Assembly (NCBI GenBank): GCA_021775495.1
Contig: JAJFHT010000025.1
Location: 1 to 44,523, forward strand
From: Hyphomicrobiales bacterium
Lineage (GTDB): Bacteria; Pseudomonadota; Alphaproteobacteria; Rhizobiales; Rhizobiaceae
Direction of reading: 5' to 3'
DNA length: 44,523 nt
Below, in pieces: positions 1-8,565 of the stretch; within the stretch, counting starts at the first letter, position 1, and every line of letters starts with the position of its first letter. The notes beneath the pieces were generated by a model that worked only from the letters and a program-made list of their open reading frames with translations, made no database searches and was not told the DNA's origin. The translations under genes and the position numbers were made by a program.

Positions 1-716
1 GCGACCTCGCTCATCATCGGGCCCCAGCCGGCTTCATACCAACCAACGGAGCCGTCATCGAACGTAACGTGCAGATGGCCGTAATTCGGTTGCGCCGCAT
101 CCGACCACAGTTTGGCGCCGATGCCATGAACGCGAACGGGCTTTGCGCCGGTCAATTGACACATGACGTCGACATAATGGACACCGCAATCGACGATTGG
201 AATGAGTGAATCGATCAGGTTCTTGTGCCACATCCATGCCGGGCCACTGCTTTGCTGGTTGAGATTGAGCCGCATCACCAGCGGCTTGCCGAGCGTCTTG
301 CCAACCTCGATAAACTTCATCCAGGACGGGTGAACCCGCAGGATATATCCAAGCACGAGTTTCCGGTTTGTCGCCCGTGCGGCCGCGACAACCTTTTTAG
401 CGTCTTCATTGTTTGTGGCGATCGGTTTTTCCATGAAGACGTGACAGCCATTTTCGAACGCGGTCAGCGCATATTCGGCATGGGTGTTGGGCCATGTGTT
501 GATCGATACCGCATCGGGACTGCTGTCCGCCAGGGCCTCCCCATAGTCCTCGTAAAGCGGGTATCCAGCGAGCTCTGCGGGTATGTCGGTCCGGTTTTTG
601 ATCGTGCGGCTCATCAGCCCGACGATCTCGAAACCATCCATTTTATGATAGGCCTTGGCGTGTGAAATGCCCATGTTCCCCAGTCCTACAACCAGTATTT
701 TGACCTTGTCCAACAT
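1..716 (-). CDS. Gfo/Idh/MocA-family dehydrogenase (3' end cut by window)
   Basis: This is an NAD(P)-dependent oxidoreductase of the Gfo/Idh/MocA family, which acts on sugars, inositols and related polyols. The N-terminus has a Rossmann motif GLGNMG (residues about 11-16). The family signature EKPIA follows near residue 97; its lysine is the usual catalytic or substrate-contact residue. The C-terminal sheet domain has begun (VDCGVHYVDV, then GSVGWYEAGWG) when the frame runs off the left edge, so about 238 residues are visible of a usual 330-380. The ATG at 714-716 follows GGGAG at good spacing. It is the last visible gene of the minus-strand transporter operon, 136 nt after the binding-protein gene, which suggests it oxidises the imported compound or a derivative. 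Substrate unknown. The family call is firm. Confidence 0.9.
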   Translation of the reverse strand, partial: MLDKVKILVVGLGNMGISHAKAYHKMDGFEIVGLMSRTIKNRTDIPAELAGYPLYEDYGEALADSSPDAVSINTWPNTHAEYALTAFENGCHVFMEKPIATNNEDAKKVVAAARATNRKLVLGYILRVHPSWMKFIEVGKTLGKPLVMRLNLNQQSSGPAWMWHKNLIDSLIPIVDCGVHYVDVMCQLTGAKPVRVHGIGAKLWSDAAQPNYGHLHVTFDDGSVGWYEAGWGPMMSEV

Positions 717-852
717 GATGATCTCCCGGTGGCGGATACGCTGCGTCTGCGTCTGACCCCCGTTTAGAGGGGCATCTCATGATTGCATCGTTCGCGGTAT
801 TAATGTCTGGGCGACCGGGCGCTCTCACGCCCGATCGCTGTTCTTTGTCCTG

Positions 853-2028
853 CTAACGTATCGCGTTGGCAAAGAAGCGTTTGGTGATGGCGTCGATGTC
901 GACCGCCGCCATCTCGTCGGACATTTTGTAATTGTCCGCATCGGCCTTCACCTTGGCCTTGTCGAAATCGTTGGCGGCTGCAACGAATTGGTTGGTGACA
1001 ACCTTTTCGACGTCCACAGGCTTTTTGACTTGCCCGATGTCGTGCAGCGTTTTGAAGAACAGGTTCCACTTTGACATGTCATGATCGCCCCAACCGGCCC
1101 GTTTTGACATGTCGCCACGGAACACATTGGCAAGTTGCATCATGGATTCAGTACCGAGCTCGGTGCCAAGGTTCTTCTTCACGATGGGGAACTGCTTGAA
1201 CACCAACTCGGTGGCGGCACGCGGGTTCTGGAAACCGAATTCCAGCCCCATTGCCCAACCGCGCAGATATTCCTCCAGGAACTTTTTTCGTTCCGCGTCA
1301 TCCAGATCGGATTGCCTGACGACGAAGGAGTTCGCCGGGAAGTTGGAGTGGTCGACTCCCAGCCAATACTCGAATTTGAGACCCTTTCCTTCCCAATCGG
1401 CGCGCAATCCCTCCCATGCGAGAGCCGCATCGCCCTGACCGGAGGCCAGAACCGTTCCCCATTGAGGCCAGCCACCTTCGAGGTATTTGATCTTCTTGGG
1501 ATCGGCGCCTGCCGCTGCGAACATCGGGTCGGTGATTGCCTGCCAGGCAGCGCTGCCCAGCATGACCGTCTTTCCTTCAAGCTCCTTGAGATCCTTGACG
1601 CCTTCACCGGGGCGAAAGGCGAAATCGAAAACGTCGACCGCACCCATGTTGAAAACCGACACCAGATTCATGTCGTTTTCCAGCGCAAAGGAAAATACGC
1701 CAGGTGAGGGGAAGCCCATGTCCGCCTGACCGACTGCAACGAATTTCACGGTAGCCGTGCCATCGGAAGGACCGGGCTCCATCTTGGTATCAAGATCACC
1801 AAAATAGCCCATAGCCTTGCCGACCCAGTATGGATAGTCGTCAAGTACTTCAAGAGTACCGCGCGGCGAAATCCAGGTGAAGGTATCAGCTGCAGCTGCT
1901 GTTTCCGGCAACAAGGCAGATCCGCCCAATGTCGTCGCAACAATGGCGCCGGTTCCGGACACCTGCAGGAATTTGCGGCGGCCTATGTTATCAAGACCGT
2001 TCAGATTGTCTTTCAGATCGTTTGACAT
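853..2028 (-). CDS. Tat-exported ABC transporter substrate-binding protein (NMT1/SsuA-TauA type)
   Basis: This 391-residue periplasmic binding protein belongs to an ABC importer of the nitrate/sulfonate/taurine (NitT/TauT) class. A twin-arginine signal is visible: RRKFLQ at residues 17-22, a hydrophobic stretch, and an AAAAD cleavage region near residue 47. Export is therefore probably by Tat after cytoplasmic folding. The mature part follows the NMT1/SsuA pattern (KAMGYFGDLD, then VKFVAVGQADMGF, then ELEGKTVMLGS), as in proteins that bind small organic ligands. A GGAGG Shine-Dalgarno precedes the ATG. The gene sits 98 nt downstream of the permease in the same operon. The ligand cannot be told: this family covers sulfonates, pyrimidine precursors and polyamine-like compounds. 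Confidence 0.9.
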   Translation of the reverse strand: MSNDLKDNLNGLDNIGRRKFLQVSGTGAIVATTLGGSALLPETAAAADTFTWISPRGTLEVLDDYPYWVGKAMGYFGDLDTKMEPGPSDGTATVKFVAVGQADMGFPSPGVFSFALENDMNLVSVFNMGAVDVFDFAFRPGEGVKDLKELEGKTVMLGSAAWQAITDPMFAAAGADPKKIKYLEGGWPQWGTVLASGQGDAALAWEGLRADWEGKGLKFEYWLGVDHSNFPANSFVVRQSDLDDAERKKFLEEYLRGWAMGLEFGFQNPRAATELVFKQFPIVKKNLGTELGTESMMQLANVFRGDMSKRAGWGDHDMSKWNLFFKTLHDIGQVKKPVDVEKVVTNQFVAAANDFDKAKVKADADNYKMSDEMAAVDIDAITKRFFANAIR

Positions 2029-2126
2029 ATTCCCTCCTTGTCTTCGGTCGCTCCATTACTCATCCCGGGCAACCGAATTCGTGTGCTGGCAGCGTGCATA
2101 AGCGCTTGAGTTTATCGTTCAGGTGC

Positions 2127-2981
2127 TCATGACTCCCAGCTGGCCCATTTCTTCCCGACCAGGAAGAAGAAGACGTAAATCAGAATTCCAAGTATCGAGA
2201 GGATCAGGATGACCGCAAAAAACTGCGGCATCTGAAGCGTCGCGGAAAACGTAGTAAGCCGGTTGCCAAGACCGAACCCGCCGCCGACCATTTCGGCGCC
2301 GACGGCAGTCAGCAATCCGAAAATGGCGCCGATCATAAGACCGACAATGATCATTGGAAGCGCCATCGGCACGCGGATCTTGAGGAAAATCTGGAAAGTG
2401 CTGGCACCAAACGAACGGGCAAGCGCGATTTTTGCAAGATCAACCCGTCGAAATCCGGTTGCCGCATTTATCATGACCATCGGTCCCGATGCCAGTGCCA
2501 CGGCTATGATGCGCGGTTCGTAGCCAAACCCGAACCGCAATATCAGCAATGGCACTAGGGCCAGCATCGGGGTTGTCACCAGCATCAGGATGTAGGGCGC
2601 GACAATTTTTTCGGCGAACGGAAATTGGGTAATGACCGCAGCAAGGACGAGGCCTATCGAGGCACCGACAAAATAGCCGGCGAAAAGCTCCACCAGTGTA
2701 TATCCGAGATGCGGCCCGATGAATTCGAAATCCGTGAACAGGGCGGTAACAATCGCACTTGGAGGTGGCATGACATATTGCGGAATTTCCATCGTGCGAA
2801 TGGCAAACTCTGCGCCACCGATGATGATGACGGCAACTGAGATGATCGCCAGTACCTCGCCGATTGAACGGATTCCCGGTCCGGATGCGAATGCAGACAG
2901 ATTGGTCAGTCCGACACTTTGATTGCCGGCCTCGTTTTTGCTGAATTCGGGGATCTTGTCGCCCAGATGCTTGTCAACCAT
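2127..2981 (-). CDS. ABC transporter permease (SsuC/TauC type)
   Basis: This is the inner-membrane permease (284 residues) of a NitT/TauT-type importer. It has about six hydrophobic segments. In the binding-protein-dependent transport domain, a run near ALARSFGAST and PMALPMIIVGL forms the EAA-like loop that contacts the ATPase. I chose the ATG at 2979-2981 over the upstream ATG at 2997-2999 because AGGAGG lies 9 nt before it. That start overlaps the end of the ATPase gene by 8 nt and implies translational coupling. It works with the adjacent ATPase and the Tat-exported binding protein. Confidence 0.9.
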   Translation of the reverse strand: MVDKHLGDKIPEFSKNEAGNQSVGLTNLSAFASGPGIRSIGEVLAIISVAVIIIGGAEFAIRTMEIPQYVMPPPSAIVTALFTDFEFIGPHLGYTLVELFAGYFVGASIGLVLAAVITQFPFAEKIVAPYILMLVTTPMLALVPLLILRFGFGYEPRIIAVALASGPMVMINAATGFRRVDLAKIALARSFGASTFQIFLKIRVPMALPMIIVGLMIGAIFGLLTAVGAEMVGGGFGLGNRLTTFSATLQMPQFFAVILILSILGILIYVFFFLVGKKWASWES

Positions 2982-3813
2982 CGGCGCCGGCCTCCTCATT
3001 CAGGGGTGCACGGGCCGGTTTGCCGCCTGCGTTTTGACTTGGGGATGGCGAGTGCTCGATCTCAGCCTTTATTTCATTGACCAGATCAAACACTTCCTTC
3101 GTCGCCAACAGGTCTAGCGTCCTCGGTCGGGAGAACGGTATGTCAAACACTTTGGCAATCCGGCCCGGCCGGGAAGACATCACGAAAACGCGGTCCGACA
3201 GGAAAACCGCTTCGGTAATATTATGCGTTATGAACAATATGGTTTTTCGGGTTTCGAGCCAGATTTCTTCGACCAGAAGGTTCATTTCATCCCGCGTGAA
3301 GGCGTCGAGGGCACCGAACGGCTCATCCATTAAAAGCACTGACGGATTGAATGAGAGTGCTCGGACGATCGCAGCGCGCTGCTGCATGCCGCCGGAAAGT
3401 TCACGAGGATATTTGTTTTCGAATCCGCCGAGACCAACACGGTCGATAAGTTTGTTTATGTGAACCCGATCGGGATTTTCGCGTTTGATTTCGAATGGAA
3501 ACTCTATGTTCTTGATCAGGGATCGCCATGGTAGAAGATTGGCTTCCTGAAAGACCATTCCGATTTGCGGGTGCGGGCCGGTTACGGCCTCACCATCGAG
3601 GCTGACCTCGCCGCTGGTCAGACTGTGAAGTCCGGCTACGGACCATAAAAGCGTGGTCTTGCCGCAGCCCGATGGCCCGACCACGCAGGCAAACTCTCCA
3701 TCGGCAATTTCCAGCGATGTCTTGTCGAGTGCGTGCAGCGGACCTGAATTGGTATCGTAGAACTTGGTGGCGTCTTTAACGCTGAGCTTGGCTGTTCCCG
3801 ACGGTTTGTTCAT
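2974..3813 (-). CDS. ABC transporter ATP-binding protein (SsuB/TauB type)
   Basis: This is the cytoplasmic ATPase (279 residues) powering the importer encoded downstream. All nucleotide-binding motifs are intact and in order: Walker A GPSGCGKTT, Q-loop VFQEANLLPW, signature LSGGMQQR, Walker B LLMDEPFGALD and H-loop ITHNITEAV. Motif wording and length match the nitrate/sulfonate/taurine subfamily. AGAGGA precedes the ATG by about 8 nt. It is the first gene of the minus-strand operon, diverging from the 4090 operon across 276 nt. The C-terminal tail (about 25 residues, Pro/Ala/Glu-rich) goes beyond the usual domain end. No defects seen. Confidence 0.93.
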   Translation of the reverse strand: MNKPSGTAKLSVKDATKFYDTNSGPLHALDKTSLEIADGEFACVVGPSGCGKTTLLWSVAGLHSLTSGEVSLDGEAVTGPHPQIGMVFQEANLLPWRSLIKNIEFPFEIKRENPDRVHINKLIDRVGLGGFENKYPRELSGGMQQRAAIVRALSFNPSVLLMDEPFGALDAFTRDEMNLLVEEIWLETRKTILFITHNITEAVFLSDRVFVMSSRPGRIAKVFDIPFSRPRTLDLLATKEVFDLVNEIKAEIEHSPSPSQNAGGKPARAPLNEEAGADG

Positions 3814-4089
3814 GCCGCCATCCTCTGCGGATTTCCAGGCATGCCGACTGCGGTAATCTTCGCTGCCGGGTGACCTGCATCAGACGGTTGCGACAGTTTG
3901 TTGAAATTCATTTGTCGACGATCCCCAGAGCCGTAATGTTGGTAAGTATCATACACAAATTCGTCATAGGCAATTGGGTAATCGAAAAAAACGCCGGATA
4001 TTGGCGATTTTTGCGATTAGGAATTTTTCTATGTAATTTTCCGACATCCTCTGATACCGTAAATCGTTCTATATGATGGAGGCGGGTGA
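3814..4089. promoter_or_regulatory. Divergent intergenic region between the two catabolic operons
   Basis: This 276-nt spacer is clearly more AT-rich than its surroundings and must hold the promoters of both flanking operons. It contains the imperfect palindrome TGAAATTCA (3902-3910), which is flanked by short inverted arms CGACA and TGTCG. It also contains two copies of GCGATT nine nt apart (4004-4018). The nearby RpiR-family regulator (6107-7072) is the natural candidate to bind here, but I cannot recognise its operator. The right end carries GGAGG (4078-4082), the ribosome-binding site for the TTG-started gene at 4090. Confidence 0.5.
3945..3973 (-). promoter_or_regulatory. Candidate sigma70-type promoter for the ABC operon
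   Basis: Read on the minus strand, TTGCCT (3968-3973) is followed after 17 nt by GATACT (3945-3950). Each hexamer matches 4 of 6 consensus positions. Transcription would start near 3938, leaving a leader of about 125 nt before the ATPase ATG. This is a pattern match only. Confidence 0.3.
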
Positions 4090-5277
4090 TTGGCCTATCG
4101 AGCTATGTATTGTTACGCTTGGGACCTCGCCGAGGCTGGCGTGGCGACGGTGATAGACGATCTTCGCGACCGCCATATCAACACGATCACACTCGCCGGC
4201 TCCTATCATGCTGGCAAATTCCTCCGTCCACAGGGGCGCAAGGGCAAGGTGTATTTTCCGGAAGACGGTACCGCATATTTCAAAACCGATCAGAGCCGTT
4301 ACGGGACGATCAAGCCGATTGAAAACAGCCTGTTGTCCAGCCAAGACGTCTTCGAACAATGCTGCGAACACGACGGAATAGGGGTGAATGCCTGGATGGT
4401 GCTCATGCACAATTCGCTGCAGGGGCAAAAACACCGGGATTCCTGCGTCGCCAACGCATTTGGTGATTGTTACATCTACAATTTGTGTCCAAGTGCTCCA
4501 GAAGTTCGGGACTACGCGGTCGCCCTGTGTTCGGATGTGACTGAACGCTATCCGGTCGAGGGCATTTCACTCGAGACGCCTGGGTTCCTGCCATTTGAAC
4601 ACGGGTATCACCATGAGTTCGCCCTGGTGCGGCAGAACTCCTGGCTGAACAATCTGCTTGGCCTTTGCTTCTGCCGCCATTGTACCGACAACGCAAAGGC
4701 TGATGGCATCGACGTTGATCGCCTGAAATCGTGGGTCAGCGGTTCAATCACGTCCTATTTTTCCAGCGATGTCGACTATACAGACGACATGGCGTCAAGC
4801 TTCTGGGCGGCCGACCTGGTAACCAATCCGGATCTCGGTGCGTATCTGCGATGGCGATGCAATGTGGTCACTACGTTGATCACCGAAATCAGGGCAGCGG
4901 TCAGATCCGATGCCAAAGTGGCGGTCATACCCTCGGTTGCGCGGCCAAGCGGCGGCGCCTGGTATGAAGGAAGCGACCTGGGTGCTTTGTCCGAAGCCGC
5001 CGACTGCCTCGAAGTCTGTTTTTACGAACCGGATCTGGGAAGAATTCGCAGCGACCTCCATGATGTCATCCAGCGTTGTGGTGGCGCCGGGAACATTCGC
5101 GGCTTGCTGCGTCCTGCATTCCCGGACCTGAGCGATCGAGACAGTGTCGTATCGGCGGTCGGGATTTTGCATGATGCTGGAGTGGAGGATGTTGCCTTTT
5201 ATAATTACGGCCATCTGCGCAAGTCCAGCCTTGACTGGGTCGCAGAGGCGCTGGGTCAGATCGGGTCAGGATCATGA
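4090..5277 (+). CDS. Unrecognised TIM-barrel-like protein, possibly glycoside-hydrolase-related
   Basis: I do not recognise a named family for this 395-residue soluble protein. The chain alternates hydrophobic strands and helices as in a (beta/alpha)8 barrel: INTITLAGSYH, GIGVNAWMVLMH, VEGISLETPGF (residues 156-166), VAVIPSV, LEVCFYEP and VEDVAFYNYGHL. The acidic or aromatic strand ends (Glu162; Glu and Tyr elsewhere) resemble glycoside hydrolases. Other striking elements are HGYHHE (171-176) and a cysteine knuckle CFCRHC (193-198) that could bind metal. No signal peptide is seen. An in-frame stop at 4087-4089 forces the start to 4090 or later. The TTG there has a perfect GGAGG seven nt upstream, so it is preferred to the ATG at 4105. 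It leads the plus-strand operon, with its stop overlapping the SDR gene by 4 nt. Confidence 0.75.
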   Translation: MAYRAMYCYAWDLAEAGVATVIDDLRDRHINTITLAGSYHAGKFLRPQGRKGKVYFPEDGTAYFKTDQSRYGTIKPIENSLLSSQDVFEQCCEHDGIGVNAWMVLMHNSLQGQKHRDSCVANAFGDCYIYNLCPSAPEVRDYAVALCSDVTERYPVEGISLETPGFLPFEHGYHHEFALVRQNSWLNNLLGLCFCRHCTDNAKADGIDVDRLKSWVSGSITSYFSSDVDYTDDMASSFWAADLVTNPDLGAYLRWRCNVVTTLITEIRAAVRSDAKVAVIPSVARPSGGAWYEGSDLGALSEAADCLEVCFYEPDLGRIRSDLHDVIQRCGGAGNIRGLLRPAFPDLSDRDSVVSAVGILHDAGVEDVAFYNYGHLRKSSLDWVAEALGQIGSGS

Positions 5278-6062
5278 CCGGATTCGCAGATAAAACGGTT
5301 CTCATCACTGGAGCTGCCGGCGGGATCGGGAAGGTTCTGTCACGCACTTTTGCCGAGCGTGGTGCGCGCATCGCGGCATTGGACAAGAATGACGATGTCG
5401 TAGACTTCGTCAATTCGCTGGTTGCCGATGGCATACAGGCCGCTGCGGCGATTGCCGATATCGGGTCGAAAGACGAGGTTTCGGCGGCGATTGCAAGTTT
5501 GCGCGCTGAATTGGGGAGCATTGATGTTCTGGTCAACAATGCCGGCTTTTCGGGAGCCAGCAACCTGGAAACGACCGATGAGGACAGCTGGCGGAATGAC
5601 ATCAACGGCAATTTGAACGGCGCTTTTAACTGCACACGACCGGTGCTGCAGGATATGAAAAAATCCGGGCGCGGAGCGATCGTCACCATTGGTTCCGTCA
5701 ATGGCACGACGGCGCTTGGTGATCCTGCCTACAGTGCGGCAAAAGCCGGGTTGATCAACTACACGAAATCATTGGCCATGGAATATGGCCGGTTTGGAAT
5801 CAGGGCGAACGTGGTGAGCCCCGGCTCGGTTCGAACACCGATCTGGGATCATCGGATAGAGCGCGAACCGGAAATATTCAAGCGGTTGCTGAAGTGGTAT
5901 CCGCTTGGCCGAATTGCCGAACCGCAGGACATTGCAAACGCCGTGGCTTTTCTTGCTTCCGACCAGGCTGCCGCCATCAGCGGAGCGGTGCTGCCTGTCG
6001 ATTGTGGATTGTCGGCGGGAAATATCGCAATGGCTCGAGAAATCACGCAACTGGAATTTTGA
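5274..6062 (+). CDS. SDR-family NAD(P)-dependent oxidoreductase
   Basis: This is a classical short-chain dehydrogenase/reductase (262 residues) that interconverts an alcohol and a ketone using NAD(P). Cofactor motif TGAAGGIG is at residues 12-19 and NNAG at 88-91. The catalytic tetrad is intact: Asn113 region, Ser141, Tyr153 and Lys157 (YSAAK). An Asp (LDKND, near residue 37) after strand 2 favours NAD over NADP by family rules. The C-terminus has the usual GAVLPVDCG. The ATG overlaps the preceding stop as ATGA. Its position between the TIM-barrel protein and the regulator suggests oxidation of a hydroxyl on the operon's substrate. The exact substrate is unknown. Confidence 0.92.
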   Translation: MTGFADKTVLITGAAGGIGKVLSRTFAERGARIAALDKNDDVVDFVNSLVADGIQAAAAIADIGSKDEVSAAIASLRAELGSIDVLVNNAGFSGASNLETTDEDSWRNDINGNLNGAFNCTRPVLQDMKKSGRGAIVTIGSVNGTTALGDPAYSAAKAGLINYTKSLAMEYGRFGIRANVVSPGSVRTPIWDHRIEREPEIFKRLLKWYPLGRIAEPQDIANAVAFLASDQAAAISGAVLPVDCGLSAGNIAMAREITQLEF

Positions 6063-6106
6063 GGTGCATCTGTCAGCGAGAAACCAGGAACAGTTGGACA
6101 ACCCAA

Positions 6107-7072
6107 GTGCAAAAAAAGACAAACAATACGGACGTACAATTTGCGCAAGAACAGGATGCCTCAATCTCAGGTGAGGTTTTCCTGGATGATCACGCGGTTC
6201 ATGTCGATGATCTGATCAGCAGGATGAAAGCGCTACGCTCGGGTCTTCGCCCGGCCGAACAACGCGTTGCAGATGTCGTTTTGAAGGACATCGAATCCGC
6301 TGTGCGGGCCAGCAACTCACAACTGGCGCAGGCCGCAAATGTCAGTGAACCGACTGTGACCCGGTTCTGCCGGGCGTTGGGCTGTGAAGGTGTACGTGAT
6401 TTCAAGCTTCGGCTTGCACAGAGTCTCGTTGCCGGTTCCATGACGTCGTCGAACCGGGCGGAACTGGATGACTCGCGTCTGCCTTTCTGGAACGCCGTGT
6501 TCAGCCAGGCAAGAAATGCCATCCGGCTGGCTGAACGACAACTGGATGAAACCGAGGTGAGCCGTGCGATTGAATGCGTGTCGATCGCCGGACGGGTGTT
6601 CGTTTTCGGCCTCGGCGGCGGTTCCACATCGCTGGCGCTGGATATGCAATACCGTCTGTTTCGGTTCGGGATAAGTGTCACTGCCTATTCGGACAATTAT
6701 CTGATGCGAATGGTGGTGGCGACAGTGCGACCGGGGGACGTGGTTATCATGATTTCGGCCACAGGACGCACGCGGGAACTGATCGAGGCGGTTGCCATCG
6801 CCAAAAACTATGATGCCAAGGTCGTTGCGATCACCCGCCCGAAATCCGAACTGGCCGCGGCAGCCGATATTGCCCTGACCGTGGAGGTGCCGGAAATCGT
6901 CAATGTCCTGAAACCGACCGCATCCCGATTTGCTTTCCTGGCTGTAATTGACCTTGTTGCAACAGGTGTTGCCTATCAGTTGGAGCCCAAGGGGCAGGAG
7001 ACGTGGAGACGGGTCAAGCTCAACCTGATGAGCATGCGCGAAGGTGATGTGCTGGAGCCGCTCGGTGACTGA
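6107..7072 (+). CDS. MurR/RpiR-family transcriptional regulator (HTH + SIS)
   Basis: This regulator has an N-terminal RpiR helix-turn-helix (LRPAEQRVADVVL, then LAQAANVSEPTVTRFCRALG) and a C-terminal SIS domain (VFVFGLGGGSTS and VIMISATGRTRELIEA). SIS domains of this family usually bind phosphosugars or sugar-like effectors. It probably controls the divergent operons around 3.8-4.1 kb. The start is uncertain. No ATG lies upstream of the domain except one at 6224, which would trim its first helix. I chose the GTG at 6107, giving 321 residues; a TTG at 6059 overlapping the SDR stop is also open. It lies within the catabolic operon and overlaps the next gene. Confidence 0.88.
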   Translation: MQKKTNNTDVQFAQEQDASISGEVFLDDHAVHVDDLISRMKALRSGLRPAEQRVADVVLKDIESAVRASNSQLAQAANVSEPTVTRFCRALGCEGVRDFKLRLAQSLVAGSMTSSNRAELDDSRLPFWNAVFSQARNAIRLAERQLDETEVSRAIECVSIAGRVFVFGLGGGSTSLALDMQYRLFRFGISVTAYSDNYLMRMVVATVRPGDVVIMISATGRTRELIEAVAIAKNYDAKVVAITRPKSELAAAADIALTVEVPEIVNVLKPTASRFAFLAVIDLVATGVAYQLEPKGQETWRRVKLNLMSMREGDVLEPLGD

Positions 7073-8525
7073 CTTGGCAAACGACCGCGCGACCGTCGAT
7101 ACACTGCTCACTGGTGGTATCGTGGTTGATGGAACCGGAGGTGAGCGGTTTGCCGGAGACATCGCGATCCTTGGTGACCGGATTCACGCTGTAGCGGCAT
7201 CCGGCAAACTCGAATTCGATGCGAAAAACATCATTGATGTTTCCGGCAAGATCGTTGCGCCCGGGTTTATCGATGTTCATACCCATGATGACAATGCGGT
7301 GCTGGCGGACCCTGCGATGACTGCCAAGATCAGCCAGGGCGTGACAACGGTTGTCGTGGGAAACTGCGGCATCAGTCTGGCTCCGATCGCCCGGATCGAC
7401 CCACCGGCTCCGATGAACCTTCTGGGCAATCGGGAAGTGTATAGGTTCGAGCGCATGGCTGACTATGCCGCCGCCGTTGACGCGGCCTGTCCTTCCGTCA
7501 ATGTGGCCGCACTGGTCGGGCACAGCACATTGCGGGTCGGATCGATGGCGGATGTTCACCTCAAGGCCAGTCCGGCTGAAATCGACGTGATGCGGGGACG
7601 GCTTGCAGAGGGATTGTCGGCCGGTGCGATCGGATTCAGTACCGGACTTTGGTACAAAACCAACTCGGCGGCCGACATGGAAGAGGTTGTCGCGCTGGCG
7701 GAACTCCTGTCGGACGTCGGCGGTGTCTACACCACCCACATGCGCGATGAACATGACGGCGTGCTCGATTCTCTGCGTGAATCCTTCGAAACCGCAAACC
7801 GCGCGCAGGTCCCAATCGTCATTTCGCACCATAAATGCGCCGGGCCACGAAACTGGGGACGCAGTGTCGACACGCTGGCGCTGATCGAAAAAGCCAGATC
7901 GAGCCAGCACATATCCCTCGATGCCTATCCCTATGTGGCCGGCTCAACGGTGCTTGAACCGGAAATGGTGGATCCCGAAATCCGGATATCGATCTCCTGG
8001 TCAGTACCCCATCCGGAGATGGCTGGACGTGACCTCTCCGACATCGCAGCTGAATGGGGGTGCTCACAACAGGAGGCGGCACGGCGTTTGAAACCGGCGG
8101 GTGGCATCTACTTCCAGATGGACGAAGCCGACATGCACCGGATTCTGAGTTACCCGCCAACCATGGTCGGTTCCGATGGATTGCCGCACGACACTCATCC
8201 GCATCCGCGCCTGTGGGGTACGTTTCCTCGGGTATTGGGTCATCTGTGCCGGGAGTTGAAGCTGTTCCCACTCGAACTGGCTGTTCAGAAAATGACGGGC
8301 CTTTCGGCGCGGAACTTCAACCTGGAAGGCAGGGGTGAAGTCGCTGAAGGAGCCTATGCGGATCTGGTCGTTTTTGATGCGGACACAATCATCGATCGGG
8401 CAACGTTCGATGACCCCAAGCAACCAGCCGGCGGTATCGACCACGTGCTCGTCAACGGAAAAATCGCATGGTCGTCCGGTCAACCAAGCGGTGAACGGGC
8501 GGGACGGTTTATCAGACGCCATTGA
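7065..8525 (+). CDS. N-acyl-D-amino-acid deacylase (D-aminoacylase) family amidohydrolase
   Basis: This metal-dependent amidohydrolase (486 residues) resembles D-aminoacylases, which hydrolyse N-acyl-D-amino acids to a free D-amino acid and a carboxylate. Visible family features are the metal motif HTHD (about residues 72-75), GNCG (99-102, with the bridging cysteine), THMRDEHD (about 224), SHHK (254-257), and GSDGLPHD (369-376) followed by HPHPRLWGTFPRVLG. Length is typical. I chose the GTG at 7065 because GGAG lies seven nt upstream and the start overlaps the regulator's stop. It lacks a signal peptide, so it acts on imported material. Related N-acyl-glutamate or aspartate deacylases and dihydroorotase-like enzymes remain possible. 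Confidence 0.88.
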   Translation: MTDLANDRATVDTLLTGGIVVDGTGGERFAGDIAILGDRIHAVAASGKLEFDAKNIIDVSGKIVAPGFIDVHTHDDNAVLADPAMTAKISQGVTTVVVGNCGISLAPIARIDPPAPMNLLGNREVYRFERMADYAAAVDAACPSVNVAALVGHSTLRVGSMADVHLKASPAEIDVMRGRLAEGLSAGAIGFSTGLWYKTNSAADMEEVVALAELLSDVGGVYTTHMRDEHDGVLDSLRESFETANRAQVPIVISHHKCAGPRNWGRSVDTLALIEKARSSQHISLDAYPYVAGSTVLEPEMVDPEIRISISWSVPHPEMAGRDLSDIAAEWGCSQQEAARRLKPAGGIYFQMDEADMHRILSYPPTMVGSDGLPHDTHPHPRLWGTFPRVLGHLCRELKLFPLELAVQKMTGLSARNFNLEGRGEVAEGAYADLVVFDADTIIDRATFDDPKQPAGGIDHVLVNGKIAWSSGQPSGERAGRFIRRH

Positions 8526-8565
8526 TTGCGGCGCCTGAGGTTTAGCCAATTAGGGGAGATACGAT

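Noticed and set aside
4069..4079. Shared CTATAT(AT)GAT element at 4069 and 17180 as a common operator of the catabolic operons
   Set aside because: The match is short, AT-rich and overlaps likely -10 sequences. The copy at 4069 abuts the ribosome-binding site, so it is more likely chance.
6317..7162. Long antisense frame over the RpiR gene (281 codons)
   Set aside because: It is Arg/His-rich with no recognisable domain and no ribosome-binding site. It is the complement of a well-supported gene.
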